Origin: Phytohabitans suffuscus
GTDB taxonomy: Bacteria; Actinomycetota; Actinomycetes; Mycobacteriales; Micromonosporaceae
DNA length: 64,000 nt
Direction of reading: 5' to 3'
Assembly (NCBI RefSeq): GCF_011764565.1
Contig: NZ_AP022871.1
Span: 5,952,320 to 6,016,319 of the forward strand
A model generated the notes under the pieces. That model was not told the DNA's origin. It searched no databases and was given only the letters and a program-made list of their open reading frames with translations. Shown piece by piece: positions 1-8,606 of this stretch. Within the stretch, counting starts at the first letter, position 1; each line of letters begins with the position of its first letter. The translations under genes were made by a program, and so were the position numbers.

Positions 1-35
1 GAACGTTCAGGGTTGGATACGAGCCCTGAGCGTTC
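1..35. repeat. Imperfect inverted repeat at the window edge
   Basis: Bases 1-14 and 22-35 pair in 12 of 14 positions around a 7-base loop. No T-run follows. It lies at the edge of the repeat-derived sequence described at 54-150 and may be a terminator-like hairpin or part of the dispersed repeat family. Nothing to the left is visible. Confidence 0.4.
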
Positions 36-53
36 GCACCCACAGGGGCAACC

Positions 54-150
54 GACGTCCACGATCGACTGGTCAATGGGGACAAGGCGGACCCTGGCCC
101 CCGGAAGATCTCCGCGACCACCACGGACGCCGCGCAAACCCTGACCACGG
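54..150. repeat. Fragment of the dispersed repeat family
   Basis: This stretch holds the right half of a class B hairpin (GTCCACGATC near 58-67). It is followed by a segment (caatggggacaaggcgga, then cggaagatctccgcgacca) that recurs at 7374-7400, 8050-8100, 19045-19100 and 22915-22960. It abuts the end of the signal-peptide-like remnant, which suggests that the repeat replaced the rest of that gene. Confidence 0.55.
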
Positions 151-321
151 GCCACGCCGGATCGCGCGCGGAGCCGCCAGCATCGCGCCGACGGTCGCGG
201 TGACGGCGGGGCTCGCCGAGGGTGCGGCGGCGACGAGGGTGGTGGCGGCGGCGACGGCGCCGATGGTGGCGGCGGCCGCGAGGCGAGAGACGGGCGTAGC
301 CTTCGATGTTTGCGCTAACAT
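151..321 (-). pseudogene. 5' remnant of a gene for a secreted protein, LacI-type operator at its start
   Basis: From an ATG at 321 the minus strand reads an N-terminus with a basic start, a long Ala/Thr/Val-rich hydrophobic stretch (AAAATIGAVAAATTLVAAA) and a possible AxA cleavage region. This is a typical actinobacterial signal peptide. After about 50 codons the frame runs into dispersed repeat sequence and stops near 73 with no recognisable domain. The start codon lies inside a copy of the LacI-type operator, so the lost gene was probably controlled by the neighbouring regulator. Loss of a secreted glycanase (for example a galactanase, which would fit the GH42 neighbour) is inference. The whole reading could be chance, since only a signal-like segment remains. 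Confidence 0.4.
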
Positions 322-322
322 C
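305..322. promoter_or_regulatory. LacI-family operator, copy 1
   Basis: An 18-bp dyad, gatgtttgcgctaacatc, matches in 8 of 9 positions per half. It is nearly identical to the two operators in the lacI-permease intergenic region. It lies downstream of lacI, on the start of the truncated secreted-protein remnant. Confidence 0.7.
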
Positions 323-330
323 GCTGTGCG

Positions 331-1371
331 TCAAGCGGCTGGCGCGGGGGCGGTGCTGGCGCGCACCACCAGTCGCGTGGGCACGAGCGTCGTGCCCGGC
401 TCGGTGATCTCGTGCCGGATCTGCCGGAGGACGGCCCGCACGCAGAGCCGGCCGACCGCGGCGAAGTCCTGGTGGACGGTGGTCAGGGGCGGGATGAACG
501 AGCCGGCGTCCGGGATGTCGTCGAACCCGACGACGCTCACGTCGTGCGGCACCCGGCGGCCCCGCTCGTGAAACGCGCGGAGCAGGCCGAGCGCCATCTG
601 GTCGTTGGCCGCGAAGACCGCGGTGCACCCCGGCTCCGCGGCCAGCTCCAGGCCGGCCCGGTAGCCGGACTCGGCGGACCAGTCACCGTGCCGCACCTCG
701 GGGATCGGGCGGCCGGCCTCGGTGAGGATGGCACGCCACGCGTCTTCGCGGCGCTGGCTGGCGAACGATCCGGCCGGCCCGGTCAGGTGCCAGACCGTGC
801 GGTGGCCGAGGTCGAGCAGGTGCCGCACGGCCTGCCGGGCGCCGTCGGCCTGGTCGGTGTCGACCACCGTGTAGCGGTCGCCGGCGTCCGAGTCGACCAC
901 GACGACCTGGGCGCCGGGCGGCAGGACCACGGTCACGGCGTCGAGGAGGTGCACCTCCATGATCACGATGACGCCGTCGACGGCCAGCTCGCCGAGCCGG
1001 GTGAACGCGCCGAGCAGGCCGTCCTGGGTGGGGGAGGCGACCGGGATCAGCGTGATCGCGTACCCCTCTTCGGCGGCGTGGTTGGCGATCGCCTCCACCG
1101 TGCGGCTGTTACCCGTGGTGGCCAGCGTGAAGAGGATGACCCCGATGGTGCGGAACTCGCCCCGCTTGAGCGCCCGGGCCGCGCTGTTGGGCCGGTAGCC
1201 CAGCTGCTTCATCGCGGCCAGCACCTGCTCGCGGGTGGAGCCGACCACGCCCGGGTGGCCGGTGGAGACCCGGGACACGGTCTGGGAGGAGACGCCGGCC
1301 AGCCGCGCGACGTCGGCCATCGAGACGCCTCGCTTCGGCCGCTGGCGCGGCCGGGGTGGCTGCTCCGTCAC
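331..1371 (-). CDS. LacI-family transcriptional regulator
   Basis: This is a sugar-responsive repressor of about 346 residues. The N-terminal helix-turn-helix has the family pattern (MADVARLAGVSSQTVSRV), followed by the hinge helix region and a periplasmic-binding-protein-like effector domain. The C-terminal half contains the usual FAANDQMALG and VSVVGFDDIP segments. I chose the GTG at 1371 because a GGAGG lies 8 bases upstream. An in-frame ATG at 1449 would put the start inside an operator and add 26 residues without homology. The gene is divergent from a sugar ABC transporter operon, and identical operators lie in the shared gap, so it most likely represses that operon and itself. The ligand, probably a galactoside released by the GH42 enzyme, is inferred from context. 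Confidence 0.93.
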   Translation of the reverse strand: MTEQPPRPRQRPKRGVSMADVARLAGVSSQTVSRVSTGHPGVVGSTREQVLAAMKQLGYRPNSAARALKRGEFRTIGVILFTLATTGNSRTVEAIANHAAEEGYAITLIPVASPTQDGLLGAFTRLGELAVDGVIVIMEVHLLDAVTVVLPPGAQVVVVDSDAGDRYTVVDTDQADGARQAVRHLLDLGHRTVWHLTGPAGSFASQRREDAWRAILTEAGRPIPEVRHGDWSAESGYRAGLELAAEPGCTAVFAANDQMALGLLRAFHERGRRVPHDVSVVGFDDIPDAGSFIPPLTTVHQDFAAVGRLCVRAVLRQIRHEITEPGTTLVPTRLVVRASTAPAPAA

Positions 1372-1433
1372 CGCCAGTGCCTCCGGGGTCGGGGTTGACG
1401 ATAGCTTGACGGCGGTGACAGTATCACTTCGTA

Positions 1434-1449
1434 ATGTTTGCGTAAACAT
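1434..1449. promoter_or_regulatory. LacI-family operator, copy 2
   Basis: The dyad atgtttgcgtaaacat matches in 7 of 8 positions per half and has the central CG typical of LacI-family sites. It sits about 65-80 bp upstream of the lacI start and 54 bp, centre to centre, from operator 3. Confidence 0.75.
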
Positions 1450-1454
1450 ATCCG

Positions 1455-1476
1455 GCGCGTCACGACCGTGACGCGC
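1455..1476. promoter_or_regulatory. 22-bp palindrome between the two operators
   Basis: GCGCGTCACG and CGTGACGCGC form a perfect 10-bp inverted repeat with a 2-bp centre. It lies midway between the two LacI-type operators in the divergent promoter region. It could bind a second regulator or be a structural element; nothing in the sequence identifies the factor. Confidence 0.5.
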
Positions 1477-1488
1477 TTGTCAACGCTG

Positions 1489-1502
1489 TGTTTGCGCAAA
1501 CA
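1489..1502. promoter_or_regulatory. LacI-family operator, copy 3
   Basis: TGTTTGCGCAAACA is a perfect 14-bp palindrome ending 25 bp before the first permease start. A repressor bound here would block the permease operon directly. Together with copy 2 it could support cooperative binding or looping. Confidence 0.8.
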
Positions 1503-1527
1503 TCGATGCCGGACGTATGGGGTTGGC

Positions 1528-2457
1528 ATGGCGGTGGCGCGGGTCGCTATCAGGCGCGGTGCCGCGCGGCGCAGTTCGCCGCGCGGTGTCACGCGGCGGC
1601 GATCGCTGGTCGGCCTCGGTTTCGTCGGCCCGTTCCTGGCGGTCTTCGCGCTGGTGTTCCTCGCCCCGATCGGGTACGCGATCTACCTGAGCCTCTACCG
1701 CGACCGCCTCGTCGGGGGCAACTCCTTCGTCGGGCTGGACAACTACACGCGGGCGCTGCGGGACGCCGAGTTCTGGTCGGCGCTCGGCCGGGTGACGCTC
1801 TTCCTCGCCGTCCAGGTGCCGATCATGCTGTTCATCGCGCTGCTGGTCGCGCTCGCGATCGACAGCGGCCGGCTGTACGGCAAGAGCTTCTTCCGCGTCA
1901 CGATCTTCATGCCGTACGCGGTGCCCGCCGTGGTGGCGACGCTGATGTGGGGCTTCATGTACGGCACGCGCTTCGGCCTCATCGGCAACATCAACGACGC
2001 GTTCGGTGTCACGCTGCCCGACCCGCTCTCTCCGGACCTCGTGCTCGCCTCGATCGGCAACATCGTGACCTGGGAGTTCGTCGGGTACAACATGTTGATC
2101 TTCTATTCGGCCCTGCGGGTCGTGCCGTCCTCGCTCTACGAGGCGGCCGAGATCGACGGGGCCAGCCAGTTTCGGGTCATCCGGGCGATCAAGCTGCCGG
2201 CCATCCGCGGCGCGCTGGTGATCGCCACGATCTTCTCGGTGATCGGCAGCTTCCAGCTCTTCAACGAGCCGAGCATCCTGCAGGACCTCGCGCCGAACGC
2301 GATCACCACCTACTTCACCCCCAACCTCTACGCCTTCTCGCTCTCCTTCTCCGGCCAGCAGTACAACTACTCGGCCGCCGTGGCGATCGTGATGGCCGTG
2401 ATCACCATGGCGATCGCGTACCTCGTGCAGCTGCGGGGCATGCGGAGGGAAGGCTGA
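1528..2457 (+). CDS. Sugar ABC transporter permease, MalF type
   Basis: This inner-membrane permease of about 309 residues belongs to a CUT1-type carbohydrate importer. A basic N-terminus precedes the first membrane segment (near residues 24-50), and further hydrophobic segments follow. The cytoplasmic EAA loop, which docks the ATPase, begins near residue 205 (EAAEIDGASQF). The ATG at 1528 was chosen because translation further upstream would run through the operator. The stop overlaps the start of the second permease by one base, which implies translational coupling. No ATPase gene is in the operon, so a shared MsiK-like ATPase encoded elsewhere probably serves it; this is the usual actinobacterial arrangement and is inferred here. 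Confidence 0.93.
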   Translation: MAVARVAIRRGAARRSSPRGVTRRRSLVGLGFVGPFLAVFALVFLAPIGYAIYLSLYRDRLVGGNSFVGLDNYTRALRDAEFWSALGRVTLFLAVQVPIMLFIALLVALAIDSGRLYGKSFFRVTIFMPYAVPAVVATLMWGFMYGTRFGLIGNINDAFGVTLPDPLSPDLVLASIGNIVTWEFVGYNMLIFYSALRVVPSSLYEAAEIDGASQFRVIRAIKLPAIRGALVIATIFSVIGSFQLFNEPSILQDLAPNAITTYFTPNLYAFSLSFSGQQYNYSAAVAIVMAVITMAIAYLVQLRGMRREG

Positions 2458-3302
2458 TGCGGCGCCGTCCCAGCCTCACCCTGACGATCCTGACCGGCGT
2501 CGTCCTCGTGTACAGCCTGGTCCCGCTCGTCTGGCTGCTCGTCAACTCGACCAAGACGCAGGCCGGCCTCTTCGACTCGTTCGGGCTGTGGTTCCACGGC
2601 GACTTCGCGCTGTTCGCCAACATCGCCGACACGCTCACCTACGACGGCGGCATCTTCCTGCGCTGGCTCGGCAACACGCTGCTCTACGTGGTGGCCGGCG
2701 CGGGCGGGGCCACCTGCCTCGCGGTCCTCGGCGGGTACGGGCTGGCGAAGTTCGACTTCCCCGGCAAGCGGGCGGTCTTCGCGGTCGTCATCGGCGCGGT
2801 GGCCGTGCCGGGCACCGCCCTCGCCGTGCCCACGTTCCTGATGTTCAGCCGGATGGGGCTGACCAACACGCCGTGGTCGGTCATCATCCCGTCGCTCGTC
2901 ACGCCGTTCGGCCTCTATCTGATGTGGACGTTCGCGGCGGAGGCGATCCCGGACGAGCTGATCGAGGCGGCCCGGGTCGACGGGGCCAGCGAGCTGGGCA
3001 CGTTCCTGCGGATCTGCCTGCCGCTGCTCGCGCCCGGCATCGTGACCGTACTGCTGTTCAGCATGGTCGCCACGTGGAACAACTACTTCCTCCCGCTGAT
3101 CATGCTGAAGAACCCCGACTGGTACCCGCTCACGGTCGGCCTCAACTCCTGGAACGAGCAGGCCGGCACCGCCGGTGGCGAGCCCGTCTTCAACCTCATC
3201 ATCACCGGGTCGCTGCTCACGATCCTCCCGCTCCTGGCCGCGTTCCTGCTGCTGCAGCGCTACTGGCAGTCGGGCCTGGCCGCGGGGAGCGTCAAGCAAT
3301 GA
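2457..3302 (+). CDS. Sugar ABC transporter permease, MalG type
   Basis: This is the second membrane subunit of the importer, about 281 residues. The N-terminal membrane segment (LTILTGVVLVYSLVPLVWLL) is followed by several more. The EAA loop begins near residue 170 (EAARVDGASELGTFLRICLP), which is typical of the MalG side. The gene starts on the last base of the upstream stop codon. Its last codons (SVKQ, stop) are echoed 25 bp downstream by a partial duplication that brackets a palindrome. Confidence 0.93.
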   Translation: MRRRPSLTLTILTGVVLVYSLVPLVWLLVNSTKTQAGLFDSFGLWFHGDFALFANIADTLTYDGGIFLRWLGNTLLYVVAGAGGATCLAVLGGYGLAKFDFPGKRAVFAVVIGAVAVPGTALAVPTFLMFSRMGLTNTPWSVIIPSLVTPFGLYLMWTFAAEAIPDELIEAARVDGASELGTFLRICLPLLAPGIVTVLLFSMVATWNNYFLPLIMLKNPDWYPLTVGLNSWNEQAGTAGGEPVFNLIITGSLLTILPLLAAFLLLQRYWQSGLAAGSVKQ

Positions 3303-3318
3303 CGCTGCCGGCAGCGTC
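3301..3318. promoter_or_regulatory. Intercistronic palindrome between permease and binding-protein genes
   Basis: GACGCTGCCGGCAGCGTC is a perfect 18-bp palindrome starting at the permease stop. It is flanked by a short duplication (agcgtcaagca at about 3288 and again at 3314). Such hairpins between permease and binding-protein genes often stabilise one part of the mRNA, which would let the binding protein be made in excess. The role here is inferred. Confidence 0.5.
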
Positions 3319-3348
3319 AAGCAGTAACGCCCCACGAAGGGATCCCTC

Positions 3349-4680
3349 ATGAGAAGAAAGCCTTTACGGATCGCCGCTCTCGCCACCGCCGCCCTGCTCG
3401 CCCTGGCCGCCTGCGGCTCCGACGAGGACACCGGCTCGGGCGGCGGCGGCACCGTCTCCGAGGCGGACGTCCAGGCCGCGCTGGACAAGGGCGGCAACCT
3501 CACCGTCTGGGCCTGGGAGCCGACCCTCAAGGAGGTCGTCGTCAAGTTCCAGGCCAGGTACCCGAACGTGAAGGTCGACCTGGTCAACGCCGGCACCGGC
3601 AACGACCAGTACACCGCGCTGCAGAACGCGATCGCGGCCGGCAGCGGCGTGCCGGACGTGGCGCAGATCGAGTACTACGCGCTGCCCCAGTTCGCGCTCG
3701 CCAAGTCCGTCGACGACCTGAAGACGTTCGGGGCGCAGAGCCTCGACGGCACGTTCACGCCGGGGCCGTGGTCGTCGGTCAGCACGGGCGGCGGCGTCTA
3801 CGGGATCCCGATGGACTCCGGCCCGATGGCCCTCTTCTACAACAAGGAGGTCTTCGACAAGCACGGCATCACGGTGCCCACCACATGGGCCGAGTACCTG
3901 GACGCGGCGCGCAAGCTGCACGCGGCCGACCCGAAGGCGTACATCACCAGCGACGCCGGTGACGCCGGCTTCACCACGAGCCTGATCTGGCAGGCGGGCG
4001 GCAAGCCGTACAAGGTGGACGGAACCAGCGTCACCATCGACTTCTCCGACCAGGGCTCGCAGGAGTTCGTCTCCACCTGGCAGCGGCTCATCGACGAGAA
4101 GCTGCTCGCGCCCATCACCGGGTGGAGCGACCAGTGGTACCAGGGCCTGAGCAACGGCACGATCGCCACGCTGGCGACCGGCGCGTGGATGCCGGCCAAC
4201 TTCGTCACCGGCGTACCGGGTGCCTCCGGCAAGTGGCGGGTCGCGCCGATGCCGCAGTGGCAGGCCGGCGGCAACGCCAGCGCGGAGAACGGCGGCAGCT
4301 CGCTCGCCCTGCCGGCCAAGGGCGGCAACAAGGAGCTGGCGTACGGCTTCGTCAAGTACGCCAACGCGGATGAGGGCGTGCAGATCCGGCTCGACGGCGG
4401 CGCGTTCCCGGCCACCACGGCGGAGCTGAAGTCGGAGAAGTTCCTCGGCACCGAGTTCGCGTACTTCGGCGGGCAGAAGGCCAACGAGATCTTCGCCAAG
4501 TCGGCGGAGCAGGTGGTCTCCGGCTGGTCGTACCTGCCCTTCCAGGTGTACGCCAACAGCGTCTTCAACGACACCGTCGGCAAGGCGTACGTGTCCGGCA
4601 CCACCCTCCAAGATGGACTGAACAGCTGGCGGCAGACCTGCGCCAAGTACGGAACGGACCAGGGATTCAGTGTCAAATGA
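3349..4680 (+). CDS. Sugar ABC transporter substrate-binding lipoprotein
   Basis: This is a 443-residue extracellular solute-binding protein of family 1 (CUT1 type). It has a lipoprotein signal with lipobox LALAAC, so Cys22 should be lipidated and anchor the mature protein to the outer face of the membrane. A Gly/Ser-rich linker follows, then the bilobal binding domain (LTVWAWEPTLKEVVVKFQ, and later MALFYNKEVFDKHGI). An aaggga ribosome site precedes the ATG. The stop codon overlaps the GTG start of the GH42 gene, placing uptake and intracellular hydrolysis in one transcript. The substrate is probably a beta-galactoside or galacto-oligosaccharide, by context only. Confidence 0.93.
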   Translation: MRRKPLRIAALATAALLALAACGSDEDTGSGGGGTVSEADVQAALDKGGNLTVWAWEPTLKEVVVKFQARYPNVKVDLVNAGTGNDQYTALQNAIAAGSGVPDVAQIEYYALPQFALAKSVDDLKTFGAQSLDGTFTPGPWSSVSTGGGVYGIPMDSGPMALFYNKEVFDKHGITVPTTWAEYLDAARKLHAADPKAYITSDAGDAGFTTSLIWQAGGKPYKVDGTSVTIDFSDQGSQEFVSTWQRLIDEKLLAPITGWSDQWYQGLSNGTIATLATGAWMPANFVTGVPGASGKWRVAPMPQWQAGGNASAENGGSSLALPAKGGNKELAYGFVKYANADEGVQIRLDGGAFPATTAELKSEKFLGTEFAYFGGQKANEIFAKSAEQVVSGWSYLPFQVYANSVFNDTVGKAYVSGTTLQDGLNSWRQTCAKYGTDQGFSVK

Positions 4681-6730
4681 ACCATCGCGGCCCGGCGCCG
4701 TCGAGGCGCCGGGCCGCTGGTTGCGGTGGCCCGACGGCGGTGGACCGCGCATCGCGTACGGCGCCGACTACAACCCCGAGCAGTGGCTGCGGCACGTGTG
4801 GGACGACGACGTGCGGGCGATGCGGGACGCGGGAGTCAACATCGTCTCGCTCGCCATCTTCTCCTGGGCGCGGATCGAGCCGGCCGAGGGGGTGTACGAC
4901 TTCGCCTGGCTGGACGACGTCATGGACCTGTTGCACCGCAACGGGATCGCCGTCGACCTGGCCACCGCGACCGCCTCGCCGCCGCCGTGGCTGAGCACCA
5001 GGCACCCGGAGATCCTGCCGGTCGACCGCACCGGCGCCACGCTCTGGCCGGGCGGGCGGCAGCACTGGCGGCCCACCTCGCCGGTCTTCCGCGAGCACGC
5101 GCTGCGGCTGGTGCGCGCGATGGCCGGGCGGTACGCGAGCCACCCCGCCCTCGCCGCCTGGCACGTCAACAACGAGCTCGGCTGCCACAACGTGTACGAC
5201 TTCTCGGACGACGCGGCGCGCGCGTTCCGGGACTGGCTGCGCGCCCGGTACGGCACGGTCGACGGCCTCAACGCCGCCTGGGGCACCGCCTTCTGGGCCC
5301 AGCGGTACGGCGACTTCGACCAGGTGCTCCCGCCCCGGCAGGCCGCCTCGTACCCCAACCCGACGCAGCAGCTGGACTTCAAGCGGTTCTCCTCCGACGC
5401 GCTGCGCGACTACCTGAGCGCCGAGCGGGAGATCCTGCGCGCGGCCACACCGGACGTGCCGGTCACCACGAACTTCATGGTGATGGGGGAGACGGCCGGC
5501 ATGAACTACGCCGACTGGGCGTCCGAAGTGGACTTCGTGTCGAACGACCACTACATGCTGCCCGGGCCGCAGGGCCAGGACGAGCTGTCGTTCTCGGCGA
5601 ACCTCACCGGCAACCTCGCCGGCGGGCGGCCGTGGTACCTGATGGAGCACTCCACCAGCGCGGTCAACTGGCAGCCGGTCAACCTCGCCAAGCGCGACGG
5701 CGAGCTGGCCCGCGACTCACTGACCCACGTGGCGCACGGCGCGGACGCGGTCTGCTTTTTCCAGTGGCGGCAGTCCGCGGCCGGCGCGGAGAAGTACCAT
5801 TCGGCGATGGTCCCGCACGCCGGTGAGGCGAGCGAGGTCTTCCGGTCAGCGTCCGGGTTGGGGCGGACGCTGGCCGGACTCGCCCGGATCGCCGGTACGC
5901 CACGGCGCCCGGCCCGCGCCGCGATCCTCTTCGACTGGGAGTCGTGGTGGGCCAGCGAGCTCGACTCGCACCCGACGTCGCGGCTGCGCTACCGGCAGGA
6001 GGCGCTCGACTGGTATTCGGCGTTCCTCGCGCTGGGCATCCGCGCCGACGTGCGCCCGGCCGCCGCCCCGCTTTCCGGGTACGACCTGGTGGTCGCGCCG
6101 ATCCTGCACCTGGTGCCGGCCGCGCTGGCCCATCGGCTGCGCGAGTACGTGGCCGGCGGCGGGCACCTGGTCACGACCTACTTCTCCGGGATCGTCGACG
6201 AGAACGACCACGTGTGGCTGGGCGGCTACCCCGGCGCGCTGCGCGACCTGCTCGGCATCCGCGTCGAGGAGTTCGGCCCGCTGCTCGACGGCGACAGCGT
6301 GGTGCTCGACACCGGCGCGACCGGCACCCTGTGGACCGACCGCATCGACGTCACCGACCCCGCCGTCGAGGTGCTCGCCACGTACAAGTCCGGCGAGTAC
6401 ACCGGCCGCCCCGCGGTCACCCGCCGCCCGACCGGCGCCGGCTCGGCCAGCTACGTCTCCACCCGCCTCGGCCCGGCCGGCCTGCCCCCGCTGCTGGCGA
6501 AGCTGGCGGAGGCGGCCGGCGTGCGCAGCGAACTGCCCGAGCCACTGCGCGGCCGGGTCGAGCTGGCCGTCCGTGGCGACCACTGGTTCCTGGTCAACCG
6601 CACAGACGAGCCGATCGAGCTGACCGGCGCCGGCGGCCAGCCCCTGCTCGGCGGCGACCTGCTCCCACCCCGCGGCGTCGCCATCCGCACCTCCGCCACC
6701 CCCTCGCTCCGAGGCGACGACCTGCCCTGA
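4670..6730 (+). CDS. Beta-galactosidase, glycoside hydrolase family 42
   Basis: This 686-residue cytoplasmic enzyme removes terminal beta-D-galactose from short imported saccharides. The N-terminal TIM barrel shows the GH42 pattern (YGADYNPEQW, SWARIEPAEG, ATASPPPWL). The acid/base is Glu169 in WHVNNELG and the nucleophile is Glu326 in YLMEHS. A central trimerisation domain (LVVAPILHLVPAAL) and a small C-terminal beta domain follow, as in full-length family members. No signal peptide is present, consistent with hydrolysis after ABC import. The GTG start overlaps the binding-protein stop by 11 bases. It is the last gene of the LacI-controlled operon; gene-free repeat DNA follows. Confidence 0.94.
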   Translation: MSNEPSRPGAVEAPGRWLRWPDGGGPRIAYGADYNPEQWLRHVWDDDVRAMRDAGVNIVSLAIFSWARIEPAEGVYDFAWLDDVMDLLHRNGIAVDLATATASPPPWLSTRHPEILPVDRTGATLWPGGRQHWRPTSPVFREHALRLVRAMAGRYASHPALAAWHVNNELGCHNVYDFSDDAARAFRDWLRARYGTVDGLNAAWGTAFWAQRYGDFDQVLPPRQAASYPNPTQQLDFKRFSSDALRDYLSAEREILRAATPDVPVTTNFMVMGETAGMNYADWASEVDFVSNDHYMLPGPQGQDELSFSANLTGNLAGGRPWYLMEHSTSAVNWQPVNLAKRDGELARDSLTHVAHGADAVCFFQWRQSAAGAEKYHSAMVPHAGEASEVFRSASGLGRTLAGLARIAGTPRRPARAAILFDWESWWASELDSHPTSRLRYRQEALDWYSAFLALGIRADVRPAAAPLSGYDLVVAPILHLVPAALAHRLREYVAGGGHLVTTYFSGIVDENDHVWLGGYPGALRDLLGIRVEEFGPLLDGDSVVLDTGATGTLWTDRIDVTDPAVEVLATYKSGEYTGRPAVTRRPTGAGSASYVSTRLGPAGLPPLLAKLAEAAGVRSELPEPLRGRVELAVRGDHWFLVNRTDEPIELTGAGGQPLLGGDLLPPRGVAIRTSATPSLRGDDLP

Positions 6731-7659
6731 AGCGCATCCACCGCCGGCCGGTTTCGGCGTCTGTCCACGGTGGTCCGTGGGGGAGCGGCCGGTTTCTGCT
6801 GGTTGCCGGCAAGCCGCAGAGCCCGAGGGCCCGATCTGCCGTGACCGCGCCGCGCCTGGTTTGTGCTGGTCGGCGGGGGTGATCGTGGACCGTGGTTGCC
6901 CCTGTGGGGCGGCTGGCGTCCACGATCAGCCGGAACCGAGCCCGTGGGCCGCACGATGGGTGGACAAATCGGCAGGAAGCGGCTGTCCGCGCAGGTCACT
7001 GTGGACGGACCGGGCTTCGCGGACGTTCCGGCGTCAGGATTTGAGCAACTGGCGCGGCGGCCGTGGCGGTGCGCGCGCTAGCAGTGGTCGCCCCGAGGGG
7101 CGATGCCTTGCTCGGCGGTACCAGAGGCACCTTATGGGGCCCGCAAAACGTGCCTGTGGTACCGCGGAGGCCAACCGCCGCCACGCGACGGCGTTGATCA
7201 CGGCGCGGATCAGCCGGAACCGTTCCCTCGGGCCGTGTGGTGAGCGGACAAATCGGCAGGAAGCGGGCTGCCCATGCTGGCCACTGTGGACTGACGCCGG
7301 CAGCCGCCGCGCCAGGGTGACAGCTACCTGATAGGTGACCTGGACTCATTAGACCCGCCGTGGTCGCGGAGATCGTCCGGGGTCCGGGTTGTCCCCGTTG
7401 GCCGGTGGATCGTGGACGGCGGTTGCCCCTGTGGGGGCGGCTGGCGTGCACGACCAGCTGGAACCGATCCCTCGGGCCCTGCGCCGGGCGGGCAAATCGG
7501 GCGGAAAGTGGCCGGCGCCAGCTCGGGGAGCGACCGGGCGGCTTCCGGCTCATCCTCATCGGATCGCTGAAGCCCGCGATTACCCTGACAAGGAGAACAA
7601 ACCGGGTGAATTGGGCGCCACCGCCACCCCTGCCCTCGAACGCGCGGCCCCGGCCAACG

Positions 7660-7707
7660 GATCGTGGTATGAAACTGCCCCCAGAGGGGCGGATCCATAC
7701 CACGATC
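7660..7707. repeat. Class A 48-bp palindrome, copy 1
   Basis: The arms begin GATCGTGGTA and end TACCACGATC around a GC-rich core. It is an imperfect member of the nine-copy set and lies inside a reverse-oriented element copy. Confidence 0.85.
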
Positions 7708-7992
7708 CACTGAAACCGACGCCCAGTCTCGACATCGGGCGGACAAACCAGCGGAAGCACAGAGGTCACTGTGGACAGACCCGGATCCTGACCCCGGAAG
7801 GTCTTTGCGGAGCGTTCGGGGTCGAGGTCCGCTCAGCCGCCCGAGCCACATCGACGCCGTCCGCGCGGTGAGGGCCGCGCCGTCGCACCCGATCTGCCCA
7901 GTGGTCCACGTCCGTCCCGCAGGCAACCGTTTCCCACCGATTTGTCCGCCCGAACCGGCGGCGGATCCATGCTCGCGAGGGCGACCGCGGCG

Positions 7993-8040
7993 GATCGTGG
8001 TATGAAACCGCCCTCCTGGGGGCGGATCCGTACCACGATC
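7993..8040. repeat. Class A 48-bp palindrome, copy 2
   Basis: It has the same outer arms and length as the other copies, with GAAACC replacing GGATCC in the left arm. It is flanked by element-derived sequence. Confidence 0.85.
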
Positions 8041-8166
8041 ACCGAACCACCGTGGACAAACCGGACTCTGGCCCCGGACGATCTCCGCGACCACCCACGG
8101 ACACCGTACTGTCTGCTCAAACCCTGACCCCAAAGGGTCTCTAGAGGCTGGGGGTCGGTTCCGGGG

Positions 8167-8213
8167 GATCGTGGTACGGATCCGCCCTCTGGGGGCAGTT
8201 TCATACCACGATC
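8167..8213. repeat. Class A palindrome, copy 3 (47 bp)
   Basis: Outer arms are intact and one base is missing in the core. It lies about 20 bp after a terminal-repeat-like end at 8112-8150. Confidence 0.85.
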
Positions 8214-8460
8214 CACGACCGCGAGCCGTGCGGGCGACGGGGTAGGGGTAGTGTCGCCGCCGAATTCGGCCGGTTTGTTCTCGTTGCCAGGGTGATCGTG
8301 GACGGGGACTGCCCCACGGGGGCAGCTGAGGTCCGCGATCAGGCCGTGTTGCCACGCGGGTCCTTGATCAAGGGTTGGGGTTGCTCTTCACGGCCGGCGT
8401 GATCAACGACAGGTGTGGACGCTGGGGGAGCGGAGCTGGGGTTGGGTTGGGGTGGTGGAT

Positions 8461-8519
8461 CGCGGAGGGTGAGGCTGCGGGAGCAGCGGTCGGGACCACC
8501 GCGGACGTCGCGGTAGCTC
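8461..8519 (-). repeat. Second repeat family, copy 1
   Basis: Read on the minus strand this matches the 61-bp units at 17630-17690 and 22675-22735 (GAGCTACCGCGACG at one end, CTCCGCG at the other). An AAGACCCAA-type extension is shared with the 17.6-kb copy. It lies just downstream of the gntR 3' end. Confidence 0.7.
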
Positions 8520-8606
8520 AAGGCTCTTGGGTCTTCCGGGTCGTGGCGGTCCCGCGGTGGAGCCGGCCAGGGGCCTGGCGGGTCAGGCGGCCAGGGGCCT
8601 GGCGGG

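Larger units (their letters stand above)
6731..8606. repeat. 1.9-kb gene-free stretch built of dispersed hairpin repeats
   Basis: I see no credible gene here; long open frames in it arise from the palindromic repeats. It contains three class A palindromes (7660-7707, 7993-8040, 8167-8213) and class B hairpins near 6880-6928, 7408-7455 and 8293-8342. Segments shared with the full-length element at 35561-36014 occur in reverse orientation (about 7370-7810). Terminal-repeat-like ends are visible at 7783-7810 and 8112-8150. Copies are nested and decayed. A 59-bp unit at 8461-8519 belongs to a second repeat family. Confidence 0.75.

Noticed and set aside
1449-1449. ATG at 1449 as the lacI start
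   Set aside because: It lies inside a repressor operator and adds residues with no similarity; a GTG at 1371 has a clear GGAGG 8 bases upstream.
7324-8355. A 343-codon minus-strand frame in the gene-free region
   Set aside because: It reads through several 48-bp palindromes and other repeat units, has no domain, and similar frames appear wherever the repeats occur.
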